Below, one piece after another: positions 31,952 to 42,272 of a DNA stretch of 64,000 bases. Position numbers and translations under genes: made by a program. Position 1 is the first letter of the stretch, and every line of letters starts with the position of its first letter. Origin of the DNA: Symbiodinium natans. Its lineage: Eukaryota; Sar; Dinophyceae; Suessiales; Symbiodiniaceae. Below the pieces are notes generated by a model, which saw only the letters and a list, made by a program, of their open reading frames with translations, made no database searches and was not told the DNA's origin. The stretch spans positions 55,001 to 119,000 of the forward strand of contig CAJNDS010002104.1 of the NCBI GenBank assembly GCA_905221605.1, given 5' to 3'.

Positions 31952-32075
31952 ATACTCAAGAAAGGGACTTGACAAGGACTATTGCAGATGCAAGGCATTC
32001 CGGATGTCAAAACCGGCCATGTTCTTCAGCAGCTGCTCGTGCTGTTGAATCTTCCTGTTTGAGTCTGTTTGAGTT

Positions 32076-32180
32076 CTTGGAGGTTCATGGGTAGCTACAA
32101 GTGGTGTTGTAGTTATAAGTGGCTATAACCTTATGTATGGTACTTTAACCCCTACTTAGAACTACCCATGAACCTTCAAG
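32076..32180. mobile_element. F2 MITE-like element, copy 3
   Basis: CTTGGAGGTTCATGGGTAGC at the left and CTACCCATGAACCTTCAAG at the right: a nearly perfect 19-bp inverted repeat. Interior GTTATAAGTGGCTATAACC is a second inverted pair. Confidence 0.92.
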
Positions 32181-32536
32181 TTAGGTGCAAGGTTGGGGAG
32201 CCATGATGGCCTTACCCAAAGCCACTCGCCCAAACTTCCAACATCAAACCTTTCGATTGGCGTCACCAGCTCTCACGTGACTCCCGCAGAAGAACATGTG
32301 CTAAAACTTGGGAACGACGGGTCGGGCGAGGCTTTTGGGCTACGGGCAGGGCTTCTAGGAGTCGTAGACTATGGCATGAGGTGGCCCATTTCTGCTGTGG
32401 TTCAAGAGAATGCGGCTGAGGATCTAAGTTCAGGTTGAGGGTTGAAGCGACGTGCCTCCTTTCTGCCCCCAAACCCAGAGGCTCCAAATCTACTCCTTGA
32501 TTGCAGGTTGTTCTTCAATGATGTTCGGATTGAGGA

Positions 32537-32612
32537 TAAACCCTAAACCCTAAACCCTATACCCTAAACCCTATACCCTAAACCCTAAACCCTAAACCCT
32601 AAACCCTAAACC
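32537..32612 (-). repeat. (CCCTAAA)n tract
   Basis: Ten units, two of them CCCTATA. Confidence 0.93.
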
Positions 32613-32714
32613 GGATTTTTTCTCGTTACTTAACCGGTATTGGAATCTTCGGGAACGGCATCAACATCTGCGCTCATCCAAGAAGCTTCGAGCAAGTATG
32701 GTCTTTCTCGCGGT

Positions 32715-32762
32715 TAGGATTTAGGGTTTAGGGTTTAGGGTTGAGGGTTGAGGGTTGAGGGT
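32715..32762 (+). repeat. TTTAGGG then TTGAGGG tract
   Basis: Three TTTAGGG then three TTGAGGG. Confidence 0.92.
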
Positions 32763-32930
32763 CTAGGCTTTAGGGCTGCTTCTTTCTCTCCAAGCCACCT
32801 ATAAACCTCCCTAACCCTCAACTCAAGATACCGTGCCTCACGTGATGGGAGAAACTCGGAAGGGATGCTGGCAGATAGCACATCCCCGGGAAGATCCTGA
32901 GCAAGGCCACAAGCTATAAAGCTTGGCTGC

Positions 32931-33035
32931 ACTCAGGAGGGTAGCTATATATTAAACTTTTAGCTGCCTTACTAAGAAGCCCCAATAAACCCAACAAAAA
33001 GGTAAGGATCTAAAGTTGCGGTAAAGTACCACAAA
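32931..33035. mobile_element. F12 element, right module only
   Basis: GCTTGGCTGCACTCAGGAGG then GTAGCTA, TTTTAGCTGCCTTACTAAGA, and AAGTTGCGGTAAAGTACCAC. Matches 53,651-53,763 over the whole length with scattered differences. Confidence 0.82.
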
Positions 33036-33257
33036 GAAAGTTGCCGTCTCAAAAACTTAAACTGCCCCTTGGGCTGATTTGGGTTTCTCTAAAAAAAGCT
33101 TCACGAAACCCCCTTAAGCAGTTGAAGGTTTATAGCCGGCGCTGTCGGCGTCGGCACGGATGCCAGGCGATTGTTTGCGGGGTTTCGGGCTTGGGGCCCG
33201 AGGGTTCATTCAGCTGCTTTCACTTAAAAAGATAGAGCAAAACTGGATTCGGCCAAT

Positions 33258-33292
33258 TTTAGGGTTTAGGGTTAGGGTTTAGGGTTTAGGGT
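33258..33292 (+). repeat. (TTTAGGG)n tract
   Basis: Five units, one a hexamer. Confidence 0.9.
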
Positions 33293-33389
33293 GAGCTGCT
33301 GGGCCACTCCGGCAGTTGCTGCTCATGCTCTCAGCTAGGGGCTCAGGGGGGTTAGCTCAGTGACCCAAGCGCCAACACTCTCAGAAGTA

Positions 33390-33454
33390 GGGTTTAGGGT
33401 TTAGGGTTTAGGGTTTAGGGTTTAGGGTTTAGGGTTTAGGGTTTAGGGTTTAGA
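33390..33454 (+). repeat. (TTTAGGG)n tract
   Basis: Nine units. Confidence 0.94.
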
Positions 33455-33929
33455 GAATTGAAAGGGGCCCACGTTTCTAAGCTCAACTGGGCCCAAACTC
33501 CTTCTGCTGACAAATCCGAGTGTCCAGGTCAGCATGACCACAAGAAAGAAGGTCAGGGTGGAGTACTGTCCGAAGGAATCTCGAATACCTTGGCAGTGCC
33601 GTCAACGCCAAAGTAGCTTGAAACAGCTGCGCTGAGAGGCCTAAGCGCGTATGCATGTGCGTCTGCACGTGTAAGTGTAGGTGTGCAAGTATGAAAAAGA
33701 GTATGTACTTAGGCGTGCATGTATATATATATGACACATATTGATACATACTTCTCAATCACCCGCATTCCTTTCCATTTCCTTGGAACTTGCTTTTGAA
33801 CTTTCCTTTGTAAACTCCTCCTTTTCTCAACTTGCCTTTGCCCTTCAATGCTCCTAATTATGTCCTGGGCCTCTCCGATAGCAGTTTTGCGCATGGCCCA
33901 GTGAAATGTCTGCTCTTCGCATAGCGGTA

Positions 33930-34262
33930 GACAGAAGAGAAGAGAAGAGAAGATAAGAGGTAGATAAGAGGAAGAGAAGAGGAAGAGAGGAGGAAGAGAA
34001 GAGGAAGAGAAGAGGAAGAGAAGAGGAAGAGAAGAGGAAGAGAAGAGGAAGAGAAGAGGAAGAGAAGAGGAAGAGAAGAGGAAGAGAAGAGAAGAGGAAG
34101 AGAAGAGGAAGAGAAGAGGAAGAGAAGAGGAAGAGAAGAGGAAGAGAAGAGGAAGAGAAGAGGAAGAGAAGAGGAAGAGAAGAGAAGAGAAGAGAAGAGA
34201 AGAGAGAAGAGAGAAGGGAGAAGAGAGAAGAGCGGAGAAGAGCGGAGAGAGAGAGAGAGAGA
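33930..34262. repeat. Purine minisatellite, 11-mer GAAGAGAAGAG
   Basis: About 330 bp of pure A/G on the plus strand; the core repeats GAAGAGAAGAG about twenty times. The minus-strand ORF (Ser/Leu/Pro) is a by-product. Confidence 0.93.
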
Positions 34263-34482
34263 CGATGAGAAGAGTTGAGAAGACAAGAGAAGAGAGCGGA
34301 AGAGAAGGAGAAGATGAGGATCAGGGAAGGCGAGGAGAAAGAGTGTGAGCGAGCGAGCGAGAGTGTCCAGGCGCGCAGTGCATGCAGAAGCAGCCAGTCT
34401 GCACGTTGTTCTTGGAACCGTTTGTGACCATGCTTCAGACGTAATATAGAGGCACTAGGGTTTCGGGGGTAGGGTTTCGGGG

Positions 34483-34553
34483 GTTATTCTACGAGAATTC
34501 TAATTGGAGCAGAAAGGGGATACTATTCGTAAGTATTCCGACCCCTGTGGTAC
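34483..34553. mobile_element. F11 repeat, copy 3
   Basis: ATACTATTCGTAAGTATTCC then GACCCCTGTGG, as at 54,145-54,171. Confidence 0.65.
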
Positions 34554-34585
34554 GCTCCAACCTGCGGTGCATGCCTGGGCTTCAC

Positions 34586-34692
34586 CCCAAACCCTAAAAC
34601 CTAATCCCTAAACCCTAAACCCTAAACCCTAAACCCCAAACCCCAAACCCTAAACCCTAAACCCTAAAACCCTAAACCCTAACCCTAAACCT
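34586..34692 (-). repeat. (CCCTAAA)n tract
   Basis: About fifteen units with CCCCAAA variants. Confidence 0.93.
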
Positions 34693-34795
34693 GTGCTAAG
34701 GAGATTCGGCTGGTGAGATGATCCAGCGCAAAGGTTTCCAACGGCGGAGCGATGGTGATGCACACCACGTCCTTAGGCGGCAGTTCTAAGGGTGA

Positions 34796-34883
34796 GTTTA
34801 GGGTTTAGGGGTTTAGGGATTTAGGGGTTTAGGGTTTAGGGTTTAGGGTTTAGGGTTTAGGGATTAGGGTTTAGGGTTTAGGG
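34796..34883 (+). repeat. (TTTAGGG)n tract with octamers
   Basis: About twelve units; three are TTTAGGGG or longer. Confidence 0.93.
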
Positions 34884-34972
34884 CTAGTTACAAGGGCCCT
34901 GAATCTGATTCCTATGGGCCCTGAATTGTCTAGGGCATAGAAGGGGTATGTAAGGGGCCCCCTTTTTACTAA

Positions 34973-35066
34973 ATACTCCCCTTAGAACCTTAAGAAAGAC
35001 AATATTGTCAATATCCTCTTGGGTTTTATATATAAACATTTTTAAAATAATTCCCAAGGGGATAGA
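34973..35066. mobile_element. F7 MITE-like element, copy 2
   Basis: ATACTCCCCTTAGAACCTTA, TATCCTCTTGGGTTTTATAT, TTCCCAAGGGGATA. It is enclosed by GGGGCCCCC on the left and AAGGGCCC on the right, which may be an older inverted pair. Confidence 0.8.
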
Positions 35067-35189
35067 GTTTAAGGGCCCATACTAAGGGGCCATGAGACTA
35101 CCCTAAGAGCAGTTCATCGCTGCACCGCTAGGCTGCATGCCGTGTTCCAGTGTGTTGGAGTCTGTGCAAGGATCTCAATGCCTCAATGC

Positions 35190-35268
35190 CCCTAAACCCT
35201 AAACCCTAAACCCTAAACCCTAAACCCTAAACCCTAAACCCTAAACCCTAAACCCTAAACCCTAAACA
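35190..35268 (-). repeat. (CCCTAAA)n tract
   Basis: Eleven perfect units. Confidence 0.95.
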
Positions 35269-35337
35269 TCCTCATCATGGATGACAAGGGCTGTACCCTG
35301 ACTCGCACTCAGATCCTGAGGAGGTAGGGAGTCTTTT

Positions 35338-35339
<2 letters not shown>

Positions 35340-35368
<29 letters not shown>
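35340..35368. repeat. G29 homopolymer
   Basis: Run of 29 G. Confidence 0.9.
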
Positions 35369-35371
<3 letters not shown>

Positions 35372-35480
35372 TGGAGGCTGAACTTTGACAAGTTGCCATG
35401 AAGATGGTGGACAAGATCCACGGAGTTAGCCACAAAGGCATGTACCTCAGGCATTTCAGAGACTGAGTTGGTTGACTGGG

Positions 35481-35598
35481 CTGGAGGTTCACGGGGTAGT
35501 TACAGCTAGGAGGTAGAAGTAGGGAGACGAGAATAAGAAGGGGTGCTGGGTACCCTCTCTGTATTCTTCCTATAACCTTACTTAACAACCCATGAACA
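35481..35598. mobile_element. F2 MITE-like element, degenerate copy 4
   Basis: CTGGAGGTTCACGGGGTAGT at the left; CTATAACCTTACTTAACAAC then CCATGAAC at the right. The interior is replaced by unrelated sequence including GGGTACCCT. Confidence 0.6.
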
Positions 35599-35790
35599 AG
35601 AGCAGGGGACTCAGCTGGGGGCAAAGTGCATGAATAGTAGGGTAGTTAAAACCCTAAACCCTAAACCCTTCAGATGGTCCCTCTTCTCAAGGGTTCTGAG
35701 GAGCAGCCCTGAGGTTCCATAGGGTATGTTAGGGTTGTACAAGGCCTACCCAAGGAAAAGGAAGGGCGCATGCAAAGGGCCCTTGTCATG

Positions 35791-35880
35791 GGTTTAGGGT
35801 TTAGGGTTTAGGGTTTAGGGTTTAGGGTTTAGGGTTTAGGGTTTGGGGTTTAGGGTTTGGGGTTTGGGGTTTAGGGTATA
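35791..35880 (+). repeat. (TTTAGGG)n tract
   Basis: About twelve units; the right end mixes TTTGGGG. Confidence 0.94.
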
Positions 35881-36415
35881 GGGTTGGGGTAACCCTTGTC
35901 ACTACCCCAAGACCGATGGTGATGAAAATCGCTGTATGGCTTGGACCGCTAGGCTCAAACTTCAACAAACACCAAGCTGCAAACCCCCCCCCCCCCCCGC
36001 AATATTGAATTAATTAGCATTTGACGAACAAAAGAATGGCGCTTCATGGACCCCAAAAACAACAAAGCGGCTTGCACAGGCAGATAGTAGACCTCTTCCC
36101 TGCCTTTCGATGTAGCTTGAGGGTTCACGGTTCAGGGTTTAGGGTTCATGCAGGGTGTAGGGTCGACCGGAAGAGCCTGACTGAAAACCTTGAAGCCATG
36201 CTGATCGCATTAATCGAACCCTAAACGTACTGGGTCTTAACAGGGAATGGGCGAATTAGATAACCTTGTATCCCCCGATCGTGTATATTCTGTAGGGGGC
36301 TGCATAGGGATCTAGCCCTCAGCCCGAAAATCCTAAACCCTAGAGCTCCAACGCCCTAAAGCCCTAAACCCCCAAGCTCCAAACCCCTGAAGCCCTCAAC
36401 CCCCGCTTCTGTAGA

Positions 36416-36495
36416 ATATATATATATATACATACATACATACATACATACATACATACATACATACACACATATATATATATATACATATATAT
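36416..36495. repeat. TA and (CATA)n microsatellite
   Basis: TA repeat, about eleven CATA units, then TA repeat. Confidence 0.95.
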
Positions 36496-36636
36496 TTTTT
36501 GTTTATTGATTTACGTATTTATTTGAAGTCCCCCCCGTGTACTTGCAAAAGAGGGCGCTGCACTGCCCTCGGATCGCGGGAGCTCTTTGCAAAAATTGCC
36601 AGCTCCAGGTTGCACCAAAGCCTCCAGGATCTTCGG

Positions 36637-36690
36637 TTTAGGGTTTAGGGTTTAGGGTTTAGGGTTTAGGGTTTAGGGTTTAGGGTTTTA
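36637..36690 (+). repeat. (TTTAGGG)n tract
   Basis: Seven to eight units. Confidence 0.94.
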
Positions 36691-37116
36691 GGTTCAGTGT
36701 AGGGTTTAACAGTGCATAGGGCTTAGCAAGGGCTTCTATGGGATAGGGCCCCTCGTCTTAGGCTTTTTTGGGGGTTTAATGTTGGTCCTGCTTTAGTGTG
36801 TCCCCCCGCCCGAACAGTCAAAGCTGGTTTTGGCTCTCTTTAAACGATCCACGGTTTTAATCTGACGGTAACAGGGAGGAGTTGGATATAAGCGCTGCAC
36901 GAAATGTTGTCGTGACACACGACACCCGGACGATTTGACTTAAATGCGGACCCCACTCTGGACCCCTAAACAGTCACAGGGGCCTGAACAGCCCGGCAAG
37001 CTTGACATTAAGAGCGGGCCCCTACGGAAGCAGGTCCAACATGTCCACCATCCTTTCGTGGCGCCACTCCCCACATGTCTTCCTTCCGAGAAGTACCCGC
37101 AACCCTACAAGGGCCC

Positions 37117-37210
37117 ACCTGAAGGCTCGAATGGGTAGTTCCTTTTTGGGCTTGCTACAGGGGATTCTAGTATCCTACCCAACAAGGTACTACCTAGGAG
37201 CCTTTGGGTA
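37117..37210 (-). mobile_element. F1 MITE-like element, copy 7
   Basis: ACCTGAAGGCTCGAATGGGT then AGTTCCTTTTTGGG; centre GGGGATTCTAGTATCCTACC; right arm AAGGTACTACCTAGGAGCCT then TTGGGTA. Confidence 0.9.
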
Positions 37211-37492
37211 GGCCCTACAGCACTCTACCATGAACCCTACATATAAAACCTTGCGGAGTAAAAGCAGGGTTTAGGGTTTAGGGTTTAGGGTCCCAAACTA
37301 GCCCGCGGCACCGTTCGAAGTAGGTGTCGTCTCCGAGCACGAGCATGCGGCTGGAGTTCGCGACAAAGATGGGCCTGGTGTGCCACCAGCAAACTTAGGG
37401 TTTAGGGTTTAGGGTACTATAAACGATATAAGTGTCCATTGGCAGAACCACGCAAGTAATGCACGCATCTCTTCATCACAAGCTCCAAGGAA

Positions 37493-37557
37493 TCCTAAAC
37501 CCTAAACCCTAAACCCTCAACCCTACTGTAAACCCTAAACACTAAACCCTAAACCCT
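37493..37557 (-). repeat. (CCCTAAA)n tract
   Basis: Eight units with one CCCTCAA and one spacer. Confidence 0.9.
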
Positions 37558-38105
37558 TGGCAAGTTTGGCAAGTTCTCTCGACTTGGAGCTACACATGCT
37601 TGCTACAAATTCCATGCACTCTCTGGGTGTGTCTACGTCGATTGAGCAAATAGGCATACGCTTAGGGTCTAGTCTAGGGTTTAGTAGGTTAGGGTTTAGG
37701 GATTAGAGGAACCCTTGCTGAGGCTGATGAATTTGGGTTGTAACTTGCAAACTGGCACGAGTCGCAGTGCGGCGATGGTCTTTGCCTTCATGTCCTGCCA
37801 TCATTGGTCAAAAGCAGAGCATCGCGGCATGAGCCTTTGTGACTAATGCATTTAGCGGGCTTATGAGGATCATCTCGTCCTCAAGGACAGTACGGACTCG
37901 TGTCACCAGACTCTCACGTGCGAGAAACGCAGTTGCTCTGAAACATCTTATTAGGGTCTGGCAAGACCTGATAAGAGCCGAGATCGGCATAGTAGCAGAG
38001 GTTGAGGTACGTAGGAACCTTGATGAAAAACTTGCTCAAACCAATCTTTGATAGAAAAAATCAGGTTTCGAAGCGCTTCGGAAACCTCTTAAACAATAGG
38101 AACTT

Positions 38106-38195
38106 CCTGAAGGCTCTAATGTAATTCCTTTTTGGGTTAGTTAGAGTGGATTCTAGTCTACTACCCAATAAAAGGTACTATATAGGAGCCTCTGG
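38106..38195 (-). mobile_element. F1 MITE-like element, copy 8
   Basis: CCTGAAGGCTCTAATGTAAT then TCCTTTTTGGGTTAG; centre GTGGATTCTAGTCTACTACC; right arm AAGGTACTATATAGGAGCCT. Confidence 0.9.
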
Positions 38196-38513
38196 AGTTG
38201 AACAACATGAAACTTCAAAACGCCCAGGATGCTCCAGAGGCCAGGGCGCCAGGAACTTTCAACACTTTAAAGAATCTAAAAACATCGGGCCTGTTCGAAA
38301 TCAATTTTCCAAACAAATGGAGCCTCCCCCCTGCTTTCTTGCACCAAGGATTTTGAAAACTGCCCTAAGCCCTTAAACTCTAAACCCTAAGCCCTAAGCC
38401 CCAAACCCTAAACGCGGGAAACCCCAAGAGGCCCCGGAGCGCCTCTCGCCTGCATCCCACTGAAGCTCCCGGGTTTTCCCCAAAGGGTATGTACAGCCAC
38501 TAGCACCCGAACG

Positions 38514-38575
38514 TGGGTTTAGGGTTTTGGGTTTATAGGGTTTATAGGGTTTATAGGGTTGATAGGGTTTAGGGT
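38514..38575 (+). repeat. (TTTATAGGG)n nonamer tract
   Basis: Three to four TTTATAGGG/TTGATAGGG nonamers between TTTAGGG units. Confidence 0.9.
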
Positions 38576-38690
38576 TTCCTCTTTCAGCTCATGGGATGCT
38601 CGGGCGGGCTTGGCTGAGCTGTTCGGGGTTGACAGCTGTCATAAAGCTGAAAATGAAGACCATAACCCTAACATCCCCCCCCCCCTCTCG

Positions 38691-38790
38691 GTTTAGGGTT
38701 TAGGGTTTAGGGTTTAGGGTTTAGGGTTTAGGGTTTAGGGTTTAGGGTTTAGGGTTTAGGGTTTAGGGTTTAGGGTTTAGGGTTTAGGGA
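38691..38790 (+). repeat. (TTTAGGG)n tract
   Basis: Fourteen perfect units. Confidence 0.95.
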
Positions 38791-39049
38791 GACGAAAACT
38801 CTAAACCACCGGACGCCTCAAACATCCAAAGCCCTCGATCCCTCCAAACCTATCTCCAAAACCCTTCCTCGTCGTGCTGCTGGACGCAAAGCCGGTCGAA
38901 CCAAAGAGACGGCGAAAAGTGCCCGCGAGTAATGGTCTGCCCAAACCTGCAGTGCAGTGGGCTTAGGAGGCAGATATTATGGTTTAGGGTTTAGGGTTTA
39001 GGGTTTGAGTCCCAGAAATGAAAGGGCGTCGGGTCTAGGGCTTATTATA

Positions 39050-39380
39050 GTATCGAACTACAAGTACCATGCTTAGACGAATTGCATCCGGGAGCGGATG
39101 CGCGAGCAACAGGGGGGGTCGTACCCCAGGGACATCCACCGAAATCTTCCCCCCGCCCCCCACGTAAGTCAGGAGTAAGTTGGTTTCCCAAACTCGCTGC
39201 ATTCCACATCACGAACAAGTTGGGCTCATAGTTGTGATCCTTTATTCTAGTCGTTACAAGAATTACACTTCAAAGGAAGTTGTGGCTAGGCCGCGGCAAT
39301 AACCCGCGGCGCCGCTCCCTGAATCGCAACGCTGTGCAACTCAACTCGGCGAAGGGTCGCCTTTGCTTAGTTGCAGAGTT
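39050..39380. other. Unique island, nothing recognised
   Basis: About 330 bp with no repeat, element or credible ORF. Confidence 0.4.
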
Positions 39381-39436
39381 CGTAAACCCTAAACCCTAAA
39401 CCCTAAACCCTAAACCCTGAACCAGAAGCCCCAAAA

Positions 39437-39503
39437 AAAGTGTACACTTTCAGTTTTGTAGGGGGGGTTTATAGTATCCCCCAAAAAGTGTAAAGTGTAC
39501 TCA
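39437..39503. mobile_element. Singleton short fold-back element
   Basis: AAAGTGTACACTTTC and AAAAGTGTAAAGTGTACT can pair around GGGGGGGTTTATAGTATCCC. No second copy was found. Confidence 0.5.
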
Positions 39504-39551
39504 GCTACTAAGTTTGCGGAAGCCCCCCCCACATGCCGATTTCAGACTTCA

Positions 39552-39660
39552 CCCTAAGGGTCCATGTACCTAAATAGGGAATACTTGGGCCTTAAAGTAT
39601 CTCCTATATAAAAACTTTGGGGCCCAAGTATACAATAATAACGTACATGGACCCTTAGGG
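39552..39660. mobile_element. F13 MITE-like element, copy 1
   Basis: Arms CCTAAGGGTCCATGTACCT and TACATGGACCCTTAGG: 15-16 bp perfectly inverted. Inner arms ACTTGGGCC and GGCCCAAGT also pair. Confidence 0.9.
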
Positions 39661-39733
39661 TCAACTTCATCAGACCTTCCTTACCCCCGAACTCCCCCCA
39701 CCCGGCCCCTTGCATGGCAGCGCGTCATCTCTT

Positions 39734-39781
39734 TAGGGTTTAGGGTTTAGGGTTTAGGGTTTAGGGTTTAGGGTTTAGGGG
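39734..39781 (+). repeat. (TTTAGGG)n tract
   Basis: Six to seven units. Confidence 0.94.
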
Positions 39782-39896
39782 GGTTGGGGGGGTTGCGGGG
39801 GAGATAAGGTGAATTTTAGGGGGGTTTGGGAGAAGATGGGGCTTAGCAAAGGCATTCAAGCGTGCCAAGGGCCCTACACCCTAAACAATGTTGGCT

Positions 39897-39975
39897 TAAG
39901 GTTTAGGGTTTAGGGATTAGGGTTTAGGGTAAACTTACCCTAAACCCTAAACCCTAAACCCTAAACCCTAAACCG
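39897..39975. repeat. Head-to-head telomere-like junction
   Basis: Four TTTAGGG-type units, then TAAACTTA, then about five CCCTAAA units: G-rich strands face each other across 8 bp. Confidence 0.85.
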
Positions 39976-40185
39976 ACAGGGTTTCAGGGTCACTAAGGGC
40001 TCAGAGTTGCGTCATCCTAGCAGAAACGAGGTCATGAAGTTGAAAGTGGAGGTTTGAGGTGGCGGTGGTTCACCTTAGCTGTTTTTTAGTCCAGGGTACA
40101 GCAACACTACCACGAAGACGCCCACGGGCAGGTACACCAACACGGCGGTGAGCCATAGCATGTCAGTACCTCCGACATCCCTGGA

Positions 40186-40236
40186 CCCTAAGCCCTAAAC
40201 CCTAAACCCTAAATCCTAAACCCTAAACCCTAAAAC
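40186..40236 (-). repeat. (CCCTAAA)n tract
   Basis: Seven units. Confidence 0.92.
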
Positions 40237-40454
40237 TCAGCTTACTGCAGCTGGAACCCAAAGACTCCACTGATCGTACTGGGACACAAGGGGTCCATTC
40301 ACAGTTCTGGAATGAAGTACTAGGGTTTCGGGTTTAGGGTAAACAAGGCTGGTGCATCGTAGCATTGCTACAAGTATGGACCCTACTTATGGCCTAGCAA
40401 GCCCTGAACCCTAAACCCGAAACCCTGAACTCTAAACGCATCCCAAAGGCCCCG

Positions 40455-40612
40455 GGGTTTGGGGGTCTAAGGTTTACGGTTTAAGGTTTAGGGGTTTAGG
40501 GGTTTAGGGGTTTAGGGGTTTAGGGGTTTAGGGGTTTAGGGGTTTAGGGGTTTAGGGGTTTAGGGGTTTAGGGTTTAGGGGTTTAGGGTTTAGGGGTTAC
40601 GGTCTAGGGACA
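40455..40612 (+). repeat. (TTTAGGGG)n octamer tract
   Basis: About ten consecutive TTTAGGGG octamers (40,488-40,570) inside a longer mixed tract. Confidence 0.94.
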
Positions 40613-40774
40613 GCTTGGGGTGGCTGGCTTCCCTATTAGTGATCAGGGTCGTGTAAGAGGCTTCGAAAAGCCCGAACACTGTTGATCACACGCTTCTGCA
40701 AAGAGCAGAACTACCCACCTCTGACTGGCCTTTAGGTATGCAATCTCAGGACAGCACGCAACATCTTAAAATCT

Positions 40775-40950
40775 CTAGACCCTGACCCTAAACCCTAAAA
40801 CCCTAAACCTCTTAACCCTAAACCTTAGCCCTACACCCTAGACCCTAAACCCTAAGACCCTAGACCCTAAACCCTGGCCATAAACCCTAACCCTACCTGA
40901 ATCTCCAGACCCTGAACCCTAAACCCTAAACCCTAAACCCGAAACCCTGG
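40775..40950 (-). repeat. Degenerate CCCTAAA tract with duplicated motif
   Basis: Mixed CCCTAAA units; ATCTCTAGACCCTGACCC (about 40,771) and ATCTCCAGACCCTGAACC (about 40,900) look like a local duplication. Confidence 0.8.
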
Positions 40951-41010
40951 CAACACCAGGCCTCCGAGACTGTAGGGCCCCCCTCTTGAGAGAACCAGCA
41001 CCATGCCTGG

Positions 41011-41104
41011 GGGGTTTAGGGTTTAGGGTTTAGGGTTTAGGGTTTAGGGTTTAGGGTTTAGGGTTTAGGGTTTAGGGTTTAGGGTTTAGGGTTTAGGGTT
41101 TAGA
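41011..41104 (+). repeat. (TTTAGGG)n tract
   Basis: Thirteen units. Confidence 0.95.
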
Positions 41105-41248
41105 GATGTAGGTGCAACTCCAGATTAGTAGGGGATGGGAGAAGAGGGTTGTTGTTCTTCTTCTTTTCATGGTTTGATTTCTTGGGCTGGTTGAGGGCTG
41201 ATAAGGGTTATTTCGGGTCTTAGCTCTTCGGATCTTGGGGTCTTGGAC

Positions 41249-41335
41249 CTTAGGGTTTAGGGTTTAGGGTTTAGGGTTTAGGGTTTAGGGTTTAGGGTTT
41301 AGGGTTAGGGAACCCTCAACCCTCAACCCTAAACC
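41249..41335. repeat. Head-to-head telomere-like junction
   Basis: Eight TTTAGGG units end in TTAGGGAACCCTCAA and continue as CCCTCAA/CCCTAAA units, with no spacer. Confidence 0.87.
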
Positions 41336-41475
41336 CTATTTGTGTTTCGGTGCATTTTGGGAGTACATGCCTATATGAGCCCTAAGACAACCATACTCTG
41401 AGGAGTGGCCTTTACTACAACTGTTGTACATGGTAGAGGAAACTAGCGCATGCCGCAGGAACAAGAAACCCTAAA

Positions 41476-41552
41476 CTGGCCCTAAACCCTAAACCCTAAA
41501 CCCTAAACCCTAAACCCTAAACCCTAAACCCTAAACCCTAAACCCTAAACCC
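41476..41552 (-). repeat. (CCCTAAA)n tract
   Basis: Ten to eleven units. Confidence 0.95.
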
Positions 41553-41682
41553 TTAAAACCTAAACCCCCCAAAGCCTTAAACGGCCATTGAGCCAAGGTG
41601 CATAGACCGATCCACACTCCCACAGCAGCCTGCGCAACTTGGGTGGATTCCGAAATTGGGGGGGGGGGGGGTACCTTCTTGG

Positions 41683-41726
41683 GGTTTAGGGTTTAGGGTT
41701 TAGGGTTTAGGGTTTAGGGTTTAGGG
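41683..41726 (+). repeat. (TTTAGGG)n tract
   Basis: Six units; abuts an inverted F8 fragment. Confidence 0.93.
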
Positions 41727-41772
41727 GGGTCCTTATTGCAAGGGGATCCTTCTATTTGGGGTCTATTCGCGG
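41725..41772 (-). mobile_element. F8 fragment, inverted
   Basis: GGGTCCTTATTGCAAGGGGA then TCCTTCTATTTGGGG is the reverse complement of the F8 core. Confidence 0.6.
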
Positions 41773-41805
41773 ATTCCGCGATTTCCGTCAAGCCCCACTT
41801 CGATG

Positions 41806-41880
41806 GGGTTTAGGGTTTAGGGTTTAGGGTTTAGGGTTTAGGGTTTAGGGTTTAGGGTTTAGGGTTTAGGGTTTAGGGTG
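41806..41880 (+). repeat. (TTTAGGG)n tract
   Basis: Ten to eleven units. Confidence 0.95.
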
Positions 41881-41962
41881 CTCTACATCATGCCTGGAGA
41901 TCCTAGTTGCACCCCACCAAACCCACGCAAAAAAAAAAAAAGTCAACAAAACAGCAAAGCCA

Positions 41963-42062
41963 GTTTAGGGTTTAGGGTTTAGGGTTTTAGGGTTTAGGGT
42001 TTAGGGTTTAGGGTTTAGGGTTTAGGGTTTAGGGTTTAGGATTTAGGATTTAGGATTTAGGG
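41963..42062 (+). repeat. (TTTAGGG)n tract ending in TTTAGGA block
   Basis: About eleven TTTAGGG then three TTTAGGA units. Confidence 0.94.
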
Positions 42063-42144
42063 AACCTACCACATGGGTGCGTCCCCCCCAAACCCCAAAC
42101 CCCGAGCCCCACACCATCTTCCGCTGGACTTGATGCTTGAAAGA

Positions 42145-42241
42145 TGGGATGCTCCCCCTTATACTAACAGTCGTTGAAAGGGATGATGGTATCCCCTGCT
42201 AGAATCCCTATTAAGGACTGTTCGTATAAGGGGGAACATCC
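42145..42241. mobile_element. F4 MITE-like element, copy 2
   Basis: GATGGGATGCTCCCCCTTAT and ATAAGGGGGAACATCC; inner AGTCGTTGAAAGGGAT and ATCCCTATTAAGGACT. Confidence 0.88.
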
Positions 42242-42272
42242 GAGCTGAACGTGCTGAAAAACCCTCTACTTG

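Noticed and set aside
33344-33420. GGGGTTAGCTCAGTGACC resembles a tRNA A-box
   Set aside because: No B-box (GGTTCGA-type) or acceptor pairing follows; the next sequence is a TTTAGGG tract.
33858-34286. 142-codon Ser/Leu-rich minus-strand ORF resembling signal or membrane segments
   Set aside because: Produced by the purine 11-mer array; periodicity follows the DNA repeat.
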